Shown here piece after piece: positions 19,553 to 27,648 of a stretch of DNA of 64,000 bases. Numbering within the stretch: the first letter of the stretch is position 1; every line of letters starts with the position of its first letter. The stretch lies in the NCBI GenBank assembly GCA_900290095.1, contig OKQS01000001.1, positions 62,001 to 126,000 on the forward strand, given 5' to 3'. Origin of the DNA: Khoudiadiopia massiliensis. GTDB lineage: Bacteria > Bacillota > Clostridia > Tissierellales > Peptoniphilaceae. Position numbers and translations under genes: made by a program. The notes below the pieces were generated by a model. It had not been told where the DNA came from and made no database searches. It was given only the letters and a program-made list of their open reading frames with translations.

Positions 19553-20685
19553 ATCTCTTCCTCTCTTATCTCCTTAAAAATACTCAGGCTCAGGTTCTCT
19601 TGATAGGCCGACATTGGGGACCCGTTTTGGGCCAGATAAAAGTCTTTAAGCAGGTCCATCTCCGACCTCTTTTCAATGGCTGAAAGGCTCTTTACATTGG
19701 ACTCGGTCCGACTCCTCAAATTGTCATAGTCAAGCTTCAGAATATAGGGATAGACAAGGCTTAGATTTGCCATGGCGTTGGGGACTTCAAGTTGGTCCTC
19801 AAGAACAATATGGACATAGTCATTGGTATCGGTATTCTCATAGTTCTTCTTTAATATGATTTGATCGTATTTTCCACGGATCTCCCTTAAATCGCGGAGG
19901 GGCTTTAAGGGGAGTAGATAGATCTGAGTACTGCCCTTTTCAAAAAGGTCGATTTGGACCAAGGATTTTTTATCATTTTGTTCGGAAATAGAGTATTTGA
20001 GAGGGGAACCGGAATAGCGGATATAGTCGGAAGCCATCTTTTGAGGCCTGTGAATATGGCCGAGTCCGACATAATCAAAATCCTTGAAAAGTGATGAAGG
20101 TATGCTGTCAGTGCCACCAAGGCTCAAGATTTCAGAATCGGTTCTGGAAGCCCCGCTGACAAACTGGTGGGCCAGAATAATATTTCTTATATTCTTGTCT
20201 ATGCCCATGGCTCCAATACAGAGCCTCACAGCATCTTCGTAGCTGTCAATCTGCCTATCCGGAAAGAAGCTTTTAATGGCGGACGGCCTGATATAGGGAA
20301 GGGAATAGATGGCAAGCTTACCGTATTCATCATTGAGATAATGGGGCTTGATTTTCCCTCGGTAGGGACCTTGAATATAGACTGAGGACTTGGCCATAAG
20401 CCAATTCCCGAAAGATAAGCGGTCAGCAGAGTCGTGATTGCCGGGAATAATGTAGACGGGGAGGTCCATTTCGGAAAGCCGGGTCAAAAAGTCGTTCAAG
20501 AGATTTATGGCCGCCTCTGAAGGCAGGCTCTTATCGTAAATATCACCTGAGATTATGAGAGCGTCAGCTTCCTGATTTTTAACATAGGCAAGAATCTGAT
20601 CCAGGATAAAGCTTTGGTCTTCTATCATAGAATATTCATGAACTTTTTTCCCCAGGTGAAGGTCTGATGTATGAAGTATTCTCAT
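19549..20685 (-). CDS. sbcD: Exonuclease subunit SbcD (Mre11-like)
   Basis: Metallophosphoesterase nuclease subunit of SbcCD. The 378 residues carry the five phosphodiesterase motifs: HTSDLHLGK (5-13), SGDIYD (about 47-52), PGNHDSADR (about 83-91), AHQFV and GLGHIHRPQ. The C-terminal cap region interacts with SbcC in the family. It starts two bases after the rqcH stop and overlaps sbcC, so the three genes form a tight unit on the minus strand. Confidence 0.96.
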   Translation of the reverse strand: MRILHTSDLHLGKKVHEYSMIEDQSFILDQILAYVKNQEADALIISGDIYDKSLPSEAAINLLNDFLTRLSEMDLPVYIIPGNHDSADRLSFGNWLMAKSSVYIQGPYRGKIKPHYLNDEYGKLAIYSLPYIRPSAIKSFFPDRQIDSYEDAVRLCIGAMGIDKNIRNIILAHQFVSGASRTDSEILSLGGTDSIPSSLFKDFDYVGLGHIHRPQKMASDYIRYSGSPLKYSISEQNDKKSLVQIDLFEKGSTQIYLLPLKPLRDLREIRGKYDQIILKKNYENTDTNDYVHIVLEDQLEVPNAMANLSLVYPYILKLDYDNLRSRTESNVKSLSAIEKRSEMDLLKDFYLAQNGSPMSAYQENLSLSIFKEIREEEI

Positions 20686-20687
20686 AA

Positions 20688-22442
20688 TTAATTCTTTTCC
20701 TCAATTTTAGGATTGGCCTCGGTGTTAACGCTGATGGTGGAAAAGTCATTATAATAGACCATGCCGGGCTTAGCCCCCTTTGCCTTATAGACATTCTTTT
20801 TCTTGGTATAGTCTACATCAACCTTGCTTTCACCGGCCTGAGAGGAGAACTTGGCAGCAAGATAGGCCGCCGCCTCAATGTCAGCCAAATCAGGTTCCCT
20901 GTCCGGACAGCGGAGAATAACGTGAGCCCCTGCAATGCCCTTGGCATGGAAAAAATAGTCATCCTTGTTGGCGATTTTCAGGGTTAGACGGTCATTTTGC
21001 TTATTGTTTTTACCCACCAGGACTTCAAATCCGTTTTCGGTCAAATAGGCTCTGGGAAGGGATGCGGCCTTCTTCTTTGTCTTTGAAGGCCTTTTTGATC
21101 CCTTTTTACCCGACTTGCTGATAATGCCTTCATCAAGCATCTCAGACCTGATCTCTTCAAGGGAATCCCGGCTGTCACAATCTTTTATTGTCAGATAGAG
21201 CTGCCTCAGATAATCGATATAGGCCTCAAGCTTTGGAATCCTGTCCGAGAGAAGCTTGTGGGTGGTATTTAACTTGGAAAACTTCTTATACTTAATTTGA
21301 ATATTATCCCAGGCGGATTTTCCCGGATCAAGGCTGATCCTTCTTATAACCCCATCGTTGAAAAAGTCCTCTATGCTGACTTCATCCATGCCCCTTGTAA
21401 TAAGGTGGACATTTGAAGAGAGGAGGTCGGCTTCCTCCTTATAATTCTGCCTATCCAGGGTAAGCTCATACTCCTTCTTAAGTTTTAAGAGCTTCTTTTC
21501 CTGCTTGGACATATAGTGGGAAAGAATATCCATCAATGAGTGTTTGCGGGAACCCAGCCTGTCATCCCCAATAGTTATTTGCGAAAACCTGTCAAGAACC
21601 TGTGAAATAGAGGGGCTCTCGAAGTCTGCCCGGCCCAGGTGATTGAGGGGGAGGGCATGGAACTGCTTTTTGTCTTTTATATATAGCGAAGGCTTAAAAT
21701 CTCCAAGCCTTATATCTTGAACCAAGTCCTTAAAGGATTTTTCCAGTTGTCCAACATCTTCTGTTGAAAGCCGGGAAATTGGGGTGTCAACGGCCAGGTC
21801 TGACCTGAAGCCGATCTCTTTAGCAATAAGGGGAGAAAAGCCTGTGAGGTTTTTCACGAATATCTTGTTTATTTGGGCATCTTTTGACATGGATGAGACA
21901 AGTTCATGAAAATCCACATCCTCTGATAGAATATCTATCTTATCTGAAGGAAAGACCTCATAGTTTGTTCCGGGAAAAATCTGTCTTACCCGGCTCATAT
22001 CATGTGAAACCCTGGTAACGGCATCAAGAACCCTGCCTGACATGTCCAAGAGGATGATGTTGGAGTACTTGCCCATCAGTTCACAAATAAGATCGTAGTA
22101 GACCGGGTCCCCAAGCTCATTAAAAGTGTCAAAGCGCAGCCTTACTGTTCGGTCAAGGCCGTACTGGTAGATCTCGGCAAGCTTGGACTTGCCAATGTAT
22201 TTTCTTAAAAGCATGCAAAAATTGGTAGGGGTCGTGGGGTTTTGAAATTTCCTGTCTGTCAGATAGATCGAAGATTGGGAGGGGTCCGCAGAAAGATAGA
22301 GGGTCCTGTTTTGGCCCTTGCTGTAAATGGATATGGTTATAGTCTTATCTGAAGGCTGATTAATTTTGTTTATCCGGCCATTTTCAAGTTTTTCTTTTAA
22401 TTCCAAAACGACCGCCCGGGTCGTAATTCCGTCAAATGTCAT
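20688..22442 (-). CDS. rqcH: Rqc2 homologue RqcH (NFACT family)
   Basis: Ribosome-quality-control protein that binds obstructed 50S subunits and directs alanine tailing of stalled nascent chains. It was formerly annotated as fibronectin-binding protein FbpA/YloA. The 584 residues begin with NFACT-N (MTFDGITTRAVVLELKEKL). They contain Asp97-Arg98 in YGLDRTV, the pair needed for tailing in B. subtilis RqcH, plus ELMGKYSNIIL. A central helical region (about 290-420) follows, then the C-terminal NFACT-R domain (DDYFFHAKGIAGAHVILR). AGGAGAG precedes the ATG and an extended -10 promoter lies at 22470-22478. It is the first gene of the operon with sbcD and sbcC. Confidence 0.94.
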   Translation of the reverse strand: MTFDGITTRAVVLELKEKLENGRINKINQPSDKTITISIYSKGQNRTLYLSADPSQSSIYLTDRKFQNPTTPTNFCMLLRKYIGKSKLAEIYQYGLDRTVRLRFDTFNELGDPVYYDLICELMGKYSNIILLDMSGRVLDAVTRVSHDMSRVRQIFPGTNYEVFPSDKIDILSEDVDFHELVSSMSKDAQINKIFVKNLTGFSPLIAKEIGFRSDLAVDTPISRLSTEDVGQLEKSFKDLVQDIRLGDFKPSLYIKDKKQFHALPLNHLGRADFESPSISQVLDRFSQITIGDDRLGSRKHSLMDILSHYMSKQEKKLLKLKKEYELTLDRQNYKEEADLLSSNVHLITRGMDEVSIEDFFNDGVIRRISLDPGKSAWDNIQIKYKKFSKLNTTHKLLSDRIPKLEAYIDYLRQLYLTIKDCDSRDSLEEIRSEMLDEGIISKSGKKGSKRPSKTKKKAASLPRAYLTENGFEVLVGKNNKQNDRLTLKIANKDDYFFHAKGIAGAHVILRCPDREPDLADIEAAAYLAAKFSSQAGESKVDVDYTKKKNVYKAKGAKPGMVYYNDFSTISVNTEANPKIEEKN

Positions 22443-22469
22443 AAGCTCTCCTTAATAGTTTATGTACAT

Positions 22470-22478
22470 ATTATATCA
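22470..22478 (-). promoter_or_regulatory. Extended -10 promoter of rqcH-sbcD-sbcC
   Basis: On the minus strand TGATATAAT is a TGn-extended perfect -10 (TATAAT at 22475 to 22470), 28 bases before the rqcH ATG. The hexamer 17 bases upstream is a poor -35 (AACTAT), as is usual when the -10 is extended. Confidence 0.6.
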
Positions 22479-22527
22479 CGGCCTGAGCGGTCATAGTTGT
22501 GGCTAATTTTTTCATCGGAGTCCTGAT

Positions 22528-24411
22528 CTATTCCTGATATTGGACCCCATTTGCATGGAAGAGCTTACCGTTGAATATTTTTTGAATAAAGCCCAAGTCT
22601 TCTTTATCAAGTACTTCCAACTGTCTTGCTTTGATAAGTTTATTGTTTTTGTCATAGGCAAGGATCCTAATATATACAGACTGATTGCTATAGTCGTCGA
22701 GTCCGTCCGGCCCCTGTTTAATCACAAAAATACCGGGTGAGTAGGCCGTTTGTCCTAAATTCTCTCTAACATATTTTTCCAGATATTTTCTTTCAAGGCT
22801 TAAAATACTTTTTATGGCTTCCTTATTTGTAAAATAGTTGAAGGAATAGGCACCGACCCTCATATAGTTCTTGGACCTGAAATAATTAGGATCTTGGGAA
22901 GCCCTGCCAATGCTTAGATTATCCTTATTTATTTCTCCATTTAAAGGTGACTTGGAATCCGAATCATGTTGAGTAGCAAGGACAACCATATCGCTGGATT
23001 TGAATAGGGGTGAACCTGAAGGGAAGCTCCCTTCCAAGGCATGATCATAGGAAAAGGGATCGTAGCGGTTCCTATCAAGATTTGCGGGATTAAGCTCATT
23101 TTCAAGTTCAGGGTCGATACTCAAGGGCAGACCTGTTTTCTGATCCACATAGCCGCCTTTTCTTGAATTCATCAGAACACCTGTAAAAGGATTGATAGCG
23201 CCAGCCTTATTGTGCTGAATATTGCCGATATTTAAAAGTCTGTAATAATCCGAATCATTATTGACCGGATTGAGTATTTCAATTCTTTCGATTTCTTCCG
23301 CCTTTGGTTGTGACATTATTAGGTGATTTTTTACAGGAACCGTGAGGACATAACTCATGCCTATGGCTATAAAAAATATACAGACATAGGTCAGCATATT
23401 TTTAACAATAGGGGGTTTTCCGTGCCAGCGGGAAATCTGAACTATAAAGAAAAGGATCAGTCCCGAAATAAAGAGTGGGAAAAAATTCCTCATATTTGTA
23501 ATTGTAAGCGGGGAGTCCTGTATGAAAAGGGTAGTGGTAAAGGTTAAAATGACCAGGCCTAAGACAAAAATTAAGGTCTGATAGAAGCCCTTAAACATAT
23601 CTGACGATCCTATTCTTTCCACTTTTCTTCTATCGTGCATTTTCATTGTGATGAAGAAGAGACCTATGGAAATCAGTCCCCATACAAGCATGGGGATACG
23701 TGAAATTCCATCATTGTCAAATATTGTTATGAAGTAGTTAATATGGGTCATTGGCAGGTTAAGCCAATAAAAATTCATAAACATATTGTCATTGACGGTT
23801 AGGAGACTGGGATCGGAATTAACGATTGATACGCAGAGCAGGTGGATCAAGGGGAAAAAGAGCTGGAAGGATCCCGCGACTATTACGCCGTTAAACATTG
23901 ATGTGGTCATGACTATTGCCAATACTGTCGGAACATAGAAGCTGAAGGAATTTATCAGGAGTATAGATAGTCCCGAGACCAGCCGAACAAGGCTGACATT
24001 CCCCGCCAATAGTTCATAGGCCTGAAAATATTTAAAGGTGTAGTTAAGTATGTAGGCCAGGCTTAGGGGAATGACGACTAAAAAGACATAGCCCGTGAAA
24101 AAATGGGTCAGAAAGAAGTCGCTTTTTTTAGCGGGAACCGACCAATAATTATCCAGATCAGCCTTATTATACAGGTGTTTAAAAACCACAAATGGCATAA
24201 TTATTGACAATATTATGGCAAGTGTAGGCAGGTTCAACTGGATGTAATACAGCTTTAGAACATAGGCCTTGTCCATATTAACCATATCGATTTGCCTGGA
24301 GAATCCACCGATTAGGGTTTGCAAGGGACCGGCAAGACAAATAAATAGGGACAGGATCAGAAATGGACGGTATTGTTTTAAAAGGTGCTTGATGTACAAT
24401 TTCTTATTCAT
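22528..24411 (-). CDS. ABC-2 type transporter permease
   Basis: Membrane subunit of the exporter encoded with the two upstream genes. The ATG at 24411 is chosen over the in-frame ATG at 24435: GGAGG lies seven bases before it and the overlap with the ATPase stop is then eight bases. The 627 residues hold about nine hydrophobic segments (for example LSLFICLAGPLQTLIGG, IILSIIMPFVVF, VLGLVILTFTTTLFI, VCIFFIAIGMSYVL) in the first 380 residues. The last 240 or so are soluble and likely extracytoplasmic. The substrate is unknown; YtrA-linked exporters often respond to cell-envelope stress or antimicrobials. No terminator is visible between its stop and rqcH. Confidence 0.8.
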   Translation of the reverse strand: MNKKLYIKHLLKQYRPFLILSLFICLAGPLQTLIGGFSRQIDMVNMDKAYVLKLYYIQLNLPTLAIILSIIMPFVVFKHLYNKADLDNYWSVPAKKSDFFLTHFFTGYVFLVVIPLSLAYILNYTFKYFQAYELLAGNVSLVRLVSGLSILLINSFSFYVPTVLAIVMTTSMFNGVIVAGSFQLFFPLIHLLCVSIVNSDPSLLTVNDNMFMNFYWLNLPMTHINYFITIFDNDGISRIPMLVWGLISIGLFFITMKMHDRRKVERIGSSDMFKGFYQTLIFVLGLVILTFTTTLFIQDSPLTITNMRNFFPLFISGLILFFIVQISRWHGKPPIVKNMLTYVCIFFIAIGMSYVLTVPVKNHLIMSQPKAEEIERIEILNPVNNDSDYYRLLNIGNIQHNKAGAINPFTGVLMNSRKGGYVDQKTGLPLSIDPELENELNPANLDRNRYDPFSYDHALEGSFPSGSPLFKSSDMVVLATQHDSDSKSPLNGEINKDNLSIGRASQDPNYFRSKNYMRVGAYSFNYFTNKEAIKSILSLERKYLEKYVRENLGQTAYSPGIFVIKQGPDGLDDYSNQSVYIRILAYDKNNKLIKARQLEVLDKEDLGFIQKIFNGKLFHANGVQYQE

Positions 24412-25267
24412 AGTTTTCCTCCATTTCAGTAACAAGTATCTCTTCCATGTTTATGTCTAAGGGATTTATTAATATGGGTCGGGTCTTTTCAATCTCATCC
24501 ATAAGGTCACTTCCCTTATAAATGACCGTAACAATTTTTCCGCTTATATCCAGGCTCAGGGTATCCCAAGCCTTAAAGATTTCAGGATCGGGGACTTCAC
24601 TATAGCCCAATTGGACTTTGTGGTATTGCAGGTCCAGGTCGGCCAGGCTCTTACTGAGTGAAATCTGTCCATTCTTTAAAAGGGCTATCTTGTCAGCGAT
24701 ATCTTCAATTTCCCTGATATTATGGGTTGAGATGATAATGGACATTTCCTTATCCTGAACCGCCCTGACCATCTCACGCTTTAAGGTCAACCTGGCCAAG
24801 GGGTCAAGGCCGTCAAAGGATTCATCCATCATGAGGATTTCAGTTTGGCAGGCAAGACCTAAAATGAGGGCCGACTGCCTCTTCAAGCCTTTAGAAAGTT
24901 GATGGATGGGCTGGTTCTCATTAAAATTAAAAGCCTTTAAAAGTCTATTATATTCATCTTCATCAAAGCTCTTATAGAAGGACTTGTAGAAAGCCTTCAT
25001 CTCTTTAGTCGAAAAGCGGGAAAAGTAGAAGGGCTCATCGGAGATAAAGGTCAGCTTTTCCTTTTTATCCTCAATCCTAACCCCGTCAAAAAGGATTTGT
25101 CCCTTTGCATAGTCATAAACTCCAGCTATGCAACGCAAAAGGGTTGATTTACCTGATCCGTTAACACCTACCAGGCCCATTATCTGATTTTCACCGATTT
25201 CCCAGTTTAGGCCGTAGAGGACAGGAAAGTCTTCAAAACTCTTATATAAATTTTCTATTTTAAGCAT
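24404..25267 (-). CDS. ABC transporter ATP-binding protein (YtrB-like)
   Basis: Cytoplasmic ATPase of the exporter. The 287 residues show Walker A GVNGSGKST (about 34-42), a divergent signature LSKGLKRQ in place of LSGGQ, Walker B ILMMDESFDGLDP with the catalytic Glu, and the switch His in IISTHNIRE. The C-terminal tail of about 80 residues is typical of YtrB/YhcH-type ATPases. It overlaps the regulator by eight bases and the permease by eight, so all three are translationally coupled. Confidence 0.92.
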   Translation of the reverse strand: MLKIENLYKSFEDFPVLYGLNWEIGENQIMGLVGVNGSGKSTLLRCIAGVYDYAKGQILFDGVRIEDKKEKLTFISDEPFYFSRFSTKEMKAFYKSFYKSFDEDEYNRLLKAFNFNENQPIHQLSKGLKRQSALILGLACQTEILMMDESFDGLDPLARLTLKREMVRAVQDKEMSIIISTHNIREIEDIADKIALLKNGQISLSKSLADLDLQYHKVQLGYSEVPDPEIFKAWDTLSLDISGKIVTVIYKGSDLMDEIEKTRPILINPLDINMEEILVTEMEENYE

Positions 25268-25619
25268 TTACAACCTCCTTAAAAATATCTTTTAAATTAT
25301 CCTCATCCAGGCCAAACTTGGTGAACTTCTCAACCCAGGCAGTCAAGGAAACGAGCGCCTGCTTGCGTATTTCGCTATCAAGATTGGACTTAGATATGAA
25401 GGAGCCCTTTTTAGGTATAGACACTATAATTTCCATAGCTTCCAGTTCACGATAGGCCCGGGCAACCGTATTGGGGTTTATACCGAGTTCGGATGCCAGA
25501 TCTCGTATGGAGGGGAGTTGGTCGTCTTTTCTCAATATACCTGAAGACAGGAGAAGTAAGACCTGGTCTATGATCTGCTTATAAATAGGGCTCTTGTTCA
25601 TTGGATCAACGCTGAACAT
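25260..25619 (-). CDS. GntR-family regulator, YtrA subfamily
   Basis: Small transcriptional repressor. The ATG at 25619 follows AAAGGAG and yields MFSVDPMNKSPIYKQIIDQV, the usual YtrA N-terminus; the in-frame start 33 bases upstream has no ribosome binding site. The 119 residues hold the GntR winged helix (LPSIRDLASELGINPNTVAR, about 35-54, then GSFIS) and only a short dimerisation tail of about 40 residues, which defines the YtrA group. It is first in its own exporter operon. An imperfect palindrome covers its -10 box, consistent with autorepression. Confidence 0.9.
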   Translation of the reverse strand: MFSVDPMNKSPIYKQIIDQVLLLLSSGILRKDDQLPSIRDLASELGINPNTVARAYRELEAMEIIVSIPKKGSFISKSNLDSEIRKQALVSLTAWVEKFTKFGLDEDNLKDIFKEVVNA

Positions 25620-25656
25620 ACCGGCTCCTTTCTGTATCAATATTAGTAGCACAACT

Positions 25657-25675
25657 GTCCTAATTGGAATAGTAC
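25657..25675 (-). promoter_or_regulatory. Putative operator of the GntR/YtrA regulator
   Basis: Imperfect 19-base palindrome with outer half-sites GTCCTA and TAGTAC around a short AT-rich centre. It covers the -10 hexamer of the regulator's promoter. On the minus strand the same area also contains a near-direct repeat, AGCTGTACTA and AGTTGTGCTA (8 of 10 identical). Its position on the core promoter fits autorepression by the encoded GntR protein. Confidence 0.5.
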
Positions 25676-25697
25676 AGCTAGATCAGAATCCTGTCAA
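25669..25697 (-). promoter_or_regulatory. Promoter of the gntR-ABC exporter operon
   Basis: On the minus strand: perfect -35 TTGACA (25697 to 25692), 17-base spacer, -10 TACTAT (25674 to 25669). The transcript would start about 12 bases further on and precede the gntR ATG by about 45 bases. Confidence 0.75.
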
Positions 25698-25820
25698 TAT
25701 ATTTTTATAAAAAACAATATTTCTAATTTGTAATATTCGCTGGCTTTATAGGGCCGGGAGCTTTAAGCTGTATGTATATCAGATTAAGAGACTTGAAACA
25801 AGCTGATTTAGGAGGTGGTT

Positions 25821-26723
25821 ATGCTATCTATGACCGGCTATGGCAAGGCAAGCCTTAGCAAAGAAGATATAAGAATTGAAATTGAAATAAAAACAGTTAA
25901 CAACAGGTATTTGGATATTTACGTCCGGTCTGATGACAGCCTGAGGTTTATGGATGCAAGTGTAAGAGAAAAAATCCAAAAACGGCTGGGTCGGGGCCGG
26001 GTCGATCTCTATATTAACGTAAGGTCGGAAAAAGGAAGAAGAACCTTACAAATTAACAGAGCAGCTTTTAAAGACATCATGGGCCAGCTTACAGAATTAC
26101 TTGGATTTGAAAATAATGAAGCTGAATATACGCAATATTTAAAAAATGGCTTATTAAGGCCGGACCAAATACTTTTAATACCCGGGGTTATTGATAATAC
26201 TCCGGTTGAGGAAGATCAGGATCTTTTAAATGAACTTACCATGGGTGCCTTGGAACAAGCCCTTGATGACTGTATAAAGATGAGGGAGGCCGAGGGCAGG
26301 AGGCTCAAACAGAATCTTAAAGAAAAATTGCAAGCCTTGTCAGGCCTACAAAAAGATTTAGAGAGCAAAAAAGACTTTATTGTAACCGAAGAGAAGAAGA
26401 GACTGGAAGAAAGAATAGAGGCCCTGCTTCCGGACAATGTCAGCCTGAATGAAAATATATTGGAAAACGAATTGGTCCTGTTTGCCCAGAAAGCCGCTAT
26501 AGACGAAGAACTTGTAAGATTGAAAAGTCACTTCAGGGAATTCGAAAAAAATCTTGAGGCCGAAGGGCCTGTCGGCAAAACAATGGATTTTATAGTCCAG
26601 GAGATGAACAGGGAGGTTAATACAATAGCCTCAAAATCAAATGATCAGGAAATAAGATCCATAACAATAAAGGCCAAAACTGTTATTGAGGAAATCAGAC
26701 AACAAATACAAAATGTGGAATAG
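25821..26723 (+). CDS. yicC: YicC/YloC-family endoribonuclease
   Basis: Member of the YicC (UPF0701) RNase family, which cleaves small RNAs and mRNA in the characterised members. ATG 25821 follows GGAGGTGG and gives MLSMTGYGKASLS with the conserved MTGYG; an in-frame GTG six bases upstream is not used, and ATG 25830 is a less well-spaced alternative. The 300 residues contain EIEIKTVNNRYLD near the N-terminus and the C-terminal DUF1732 signature KTMDFIVQEMNREVNTIASKS (first 20 residues of that run are the diagnostic part). It is the first gene of a unit with gmk, rpoZ and coaBC, the same order as in Bacillus. Confidence 0.94.
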   Translation: MLSMTGYGKASLSKEDIRIEIEIKTVNNRYLDIYVRSDDSLRFMDASVREKIQKRLGRGRVDLYINVRSEKGRRTLQINRAAFKDIMGQLTELLGFENNEAEYTQYLKNGLLRPDQILLIPGVIDNTPVEEDQDLLNELTMGALEQALDDCIKMREAEGRRLKQNLKEKLQALSGLQKDLESKKDFIVTEEKKRLEERIEALLPDNVSLNENILENELVLFAQKAAIDEELVRLKSHFREFEKNLEAEGPVGKTMDFIVQEMNREVNTIASKSNDQEIRSITIKAKTVIEEIRQQIQNVE

Positions 26724-26732
26724 GGGGGGAGT

Positions 26733-27353
26733 ATGGGAGAGCTTAGAAGAAAAGGCCATCTTATTATTATTTCCGGTCCTTCCGGTGTGGGAAAGGGAAC
26801 GGTTTGCTCCAAGCTTATAGAAATGTCACCGGATCTCAGACTTAGCATTTCGGCCACAACCAGGGAAAAAAGAAAGGGAGAGGTCGATGGGAAAAATTAT
26901 TTTTTCAAGTCGGTTGAGGAGTTCAAGGACCTGATAGCGGGCCATAAGCTAATTGAATTTGCAAAAGTTCACGGCAATTTCTATGGGACACCCAAAGAAT
27001 TTGTAGATAAGAATATTGAACAGGGCCATGATGTGATCCTGGAGATAGATGTTCAAGGGGCCAAGCAGGTGAAAGAATTTATGGATGAGGGGGTATTTAT
27101 TTTTCTCCTTCCGCCAAGGCTTAAGGACCTTGAGGACCGGCTGAGAAGCCGGGGGACCGAGAACGATGACCAGATTGAACTTAGATTGAAGAACGGTAGA
27201 GAAGAGATTATGCAGCTGAACGATTTTCATTATGCGGTTATAAATGATAATGTTCAGGCATGCGCTCAGAGAATAATGCACATTATAGATGCTGAAAATC
27301 AGAGGATAGATAGTCAACTAATTAAGTTTTATAAGGAGGAATACAATGATTAA
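26733..27353 (+). CDS. gmk: Guanylate kinase
   Basis: Phosphorylates GMP to GDP in purine nucleotide synthesis. The 206 residues have the P-loop GPSGVGKG (15-22), the GMP-binding segment SISATTREKRKGEVDGKNYF and the lid region ending in RLRSRGTENDDQIELRL. A run of Gs (GGGGGGGAG) just before the ATG is the ribosome binding site. The last eight bases overlap rpoZ. gmk and rpoZ are adjacent in most bacteria, linking nucleotide level and RNA polymerase assembly. Confidence 0.97.
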   Translation: MGELRRKGHLIIISGPSGVGKGTVCSKLIEMSPDLRLSISATTREKRKGEVDGKNYFFKSVEEFKDLIAGHKLIEFAKVHGNFYGTPKEFVDKNIEQGHDVILEIDVQGAKQVKEFMDEGVFIFLLPPRLKDLEDRLRSRGTENDDQIELRLKNGREEIMQLNDFHYAVINDNVQACAQRIMHIIDAENQRIDSQLIKFYKEEYND

Positions 27354-27648
27354 TCCATCATTTAAAGATCTTTCAAAGATTGCAAAAAGCCGCTATGACG
27401 TTTGCGTCATGGTTATGAAAAGGGCCAGGCTTATAATAGACGGTTCAAAGCCGCTTGTTGAGTCAAAGGCCAAGAAACCCTGCACACTTGCCCTTGATGA
27501 AATTATGGCAGGAAAAGTCAGGACCAGGTCCGCATCTCCTGAGGACCTTAACAAGGATAAAGATAAGGAACTGATGGAAGAGCTGGTTGAAGAGGAAAAA
27601 GAAGGGCTTGTTCAGGAAGAAAGCTCGGATGAGGAAGAAGATGAATAG
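27346..27648 (+). CDS. rpoZ: RNA polymerase omega subunit with acidic tail
   Basis: Smallest core RNA polymerase subunit, which helps fold and hold beta-prime. The 100 residues have the omega core at 1-62 (SRYDVCVMVMKRARLI, KKPCTLALDEIMAGKV). A tail of about 35 residues follows that is almost all Glu, Asp and Lys (EEEKEGLVQEESSDEEEDE). Omega is more often 65-80 residues in Bacillota, so the tail is extra. AAGGAGG lies before the ATG within the end of gmk. The last eight bases overlap coaBC. Confidence 0.95.
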   Translation: MINPSFKDLSKIAKSRYDVCVMVMKRARLIIDGSKPLVESKAKKPCTLALDEIMAGKVRTRSASPEDLNKDKDKELMEELVEEEKEGLVQEESSDEEEDE

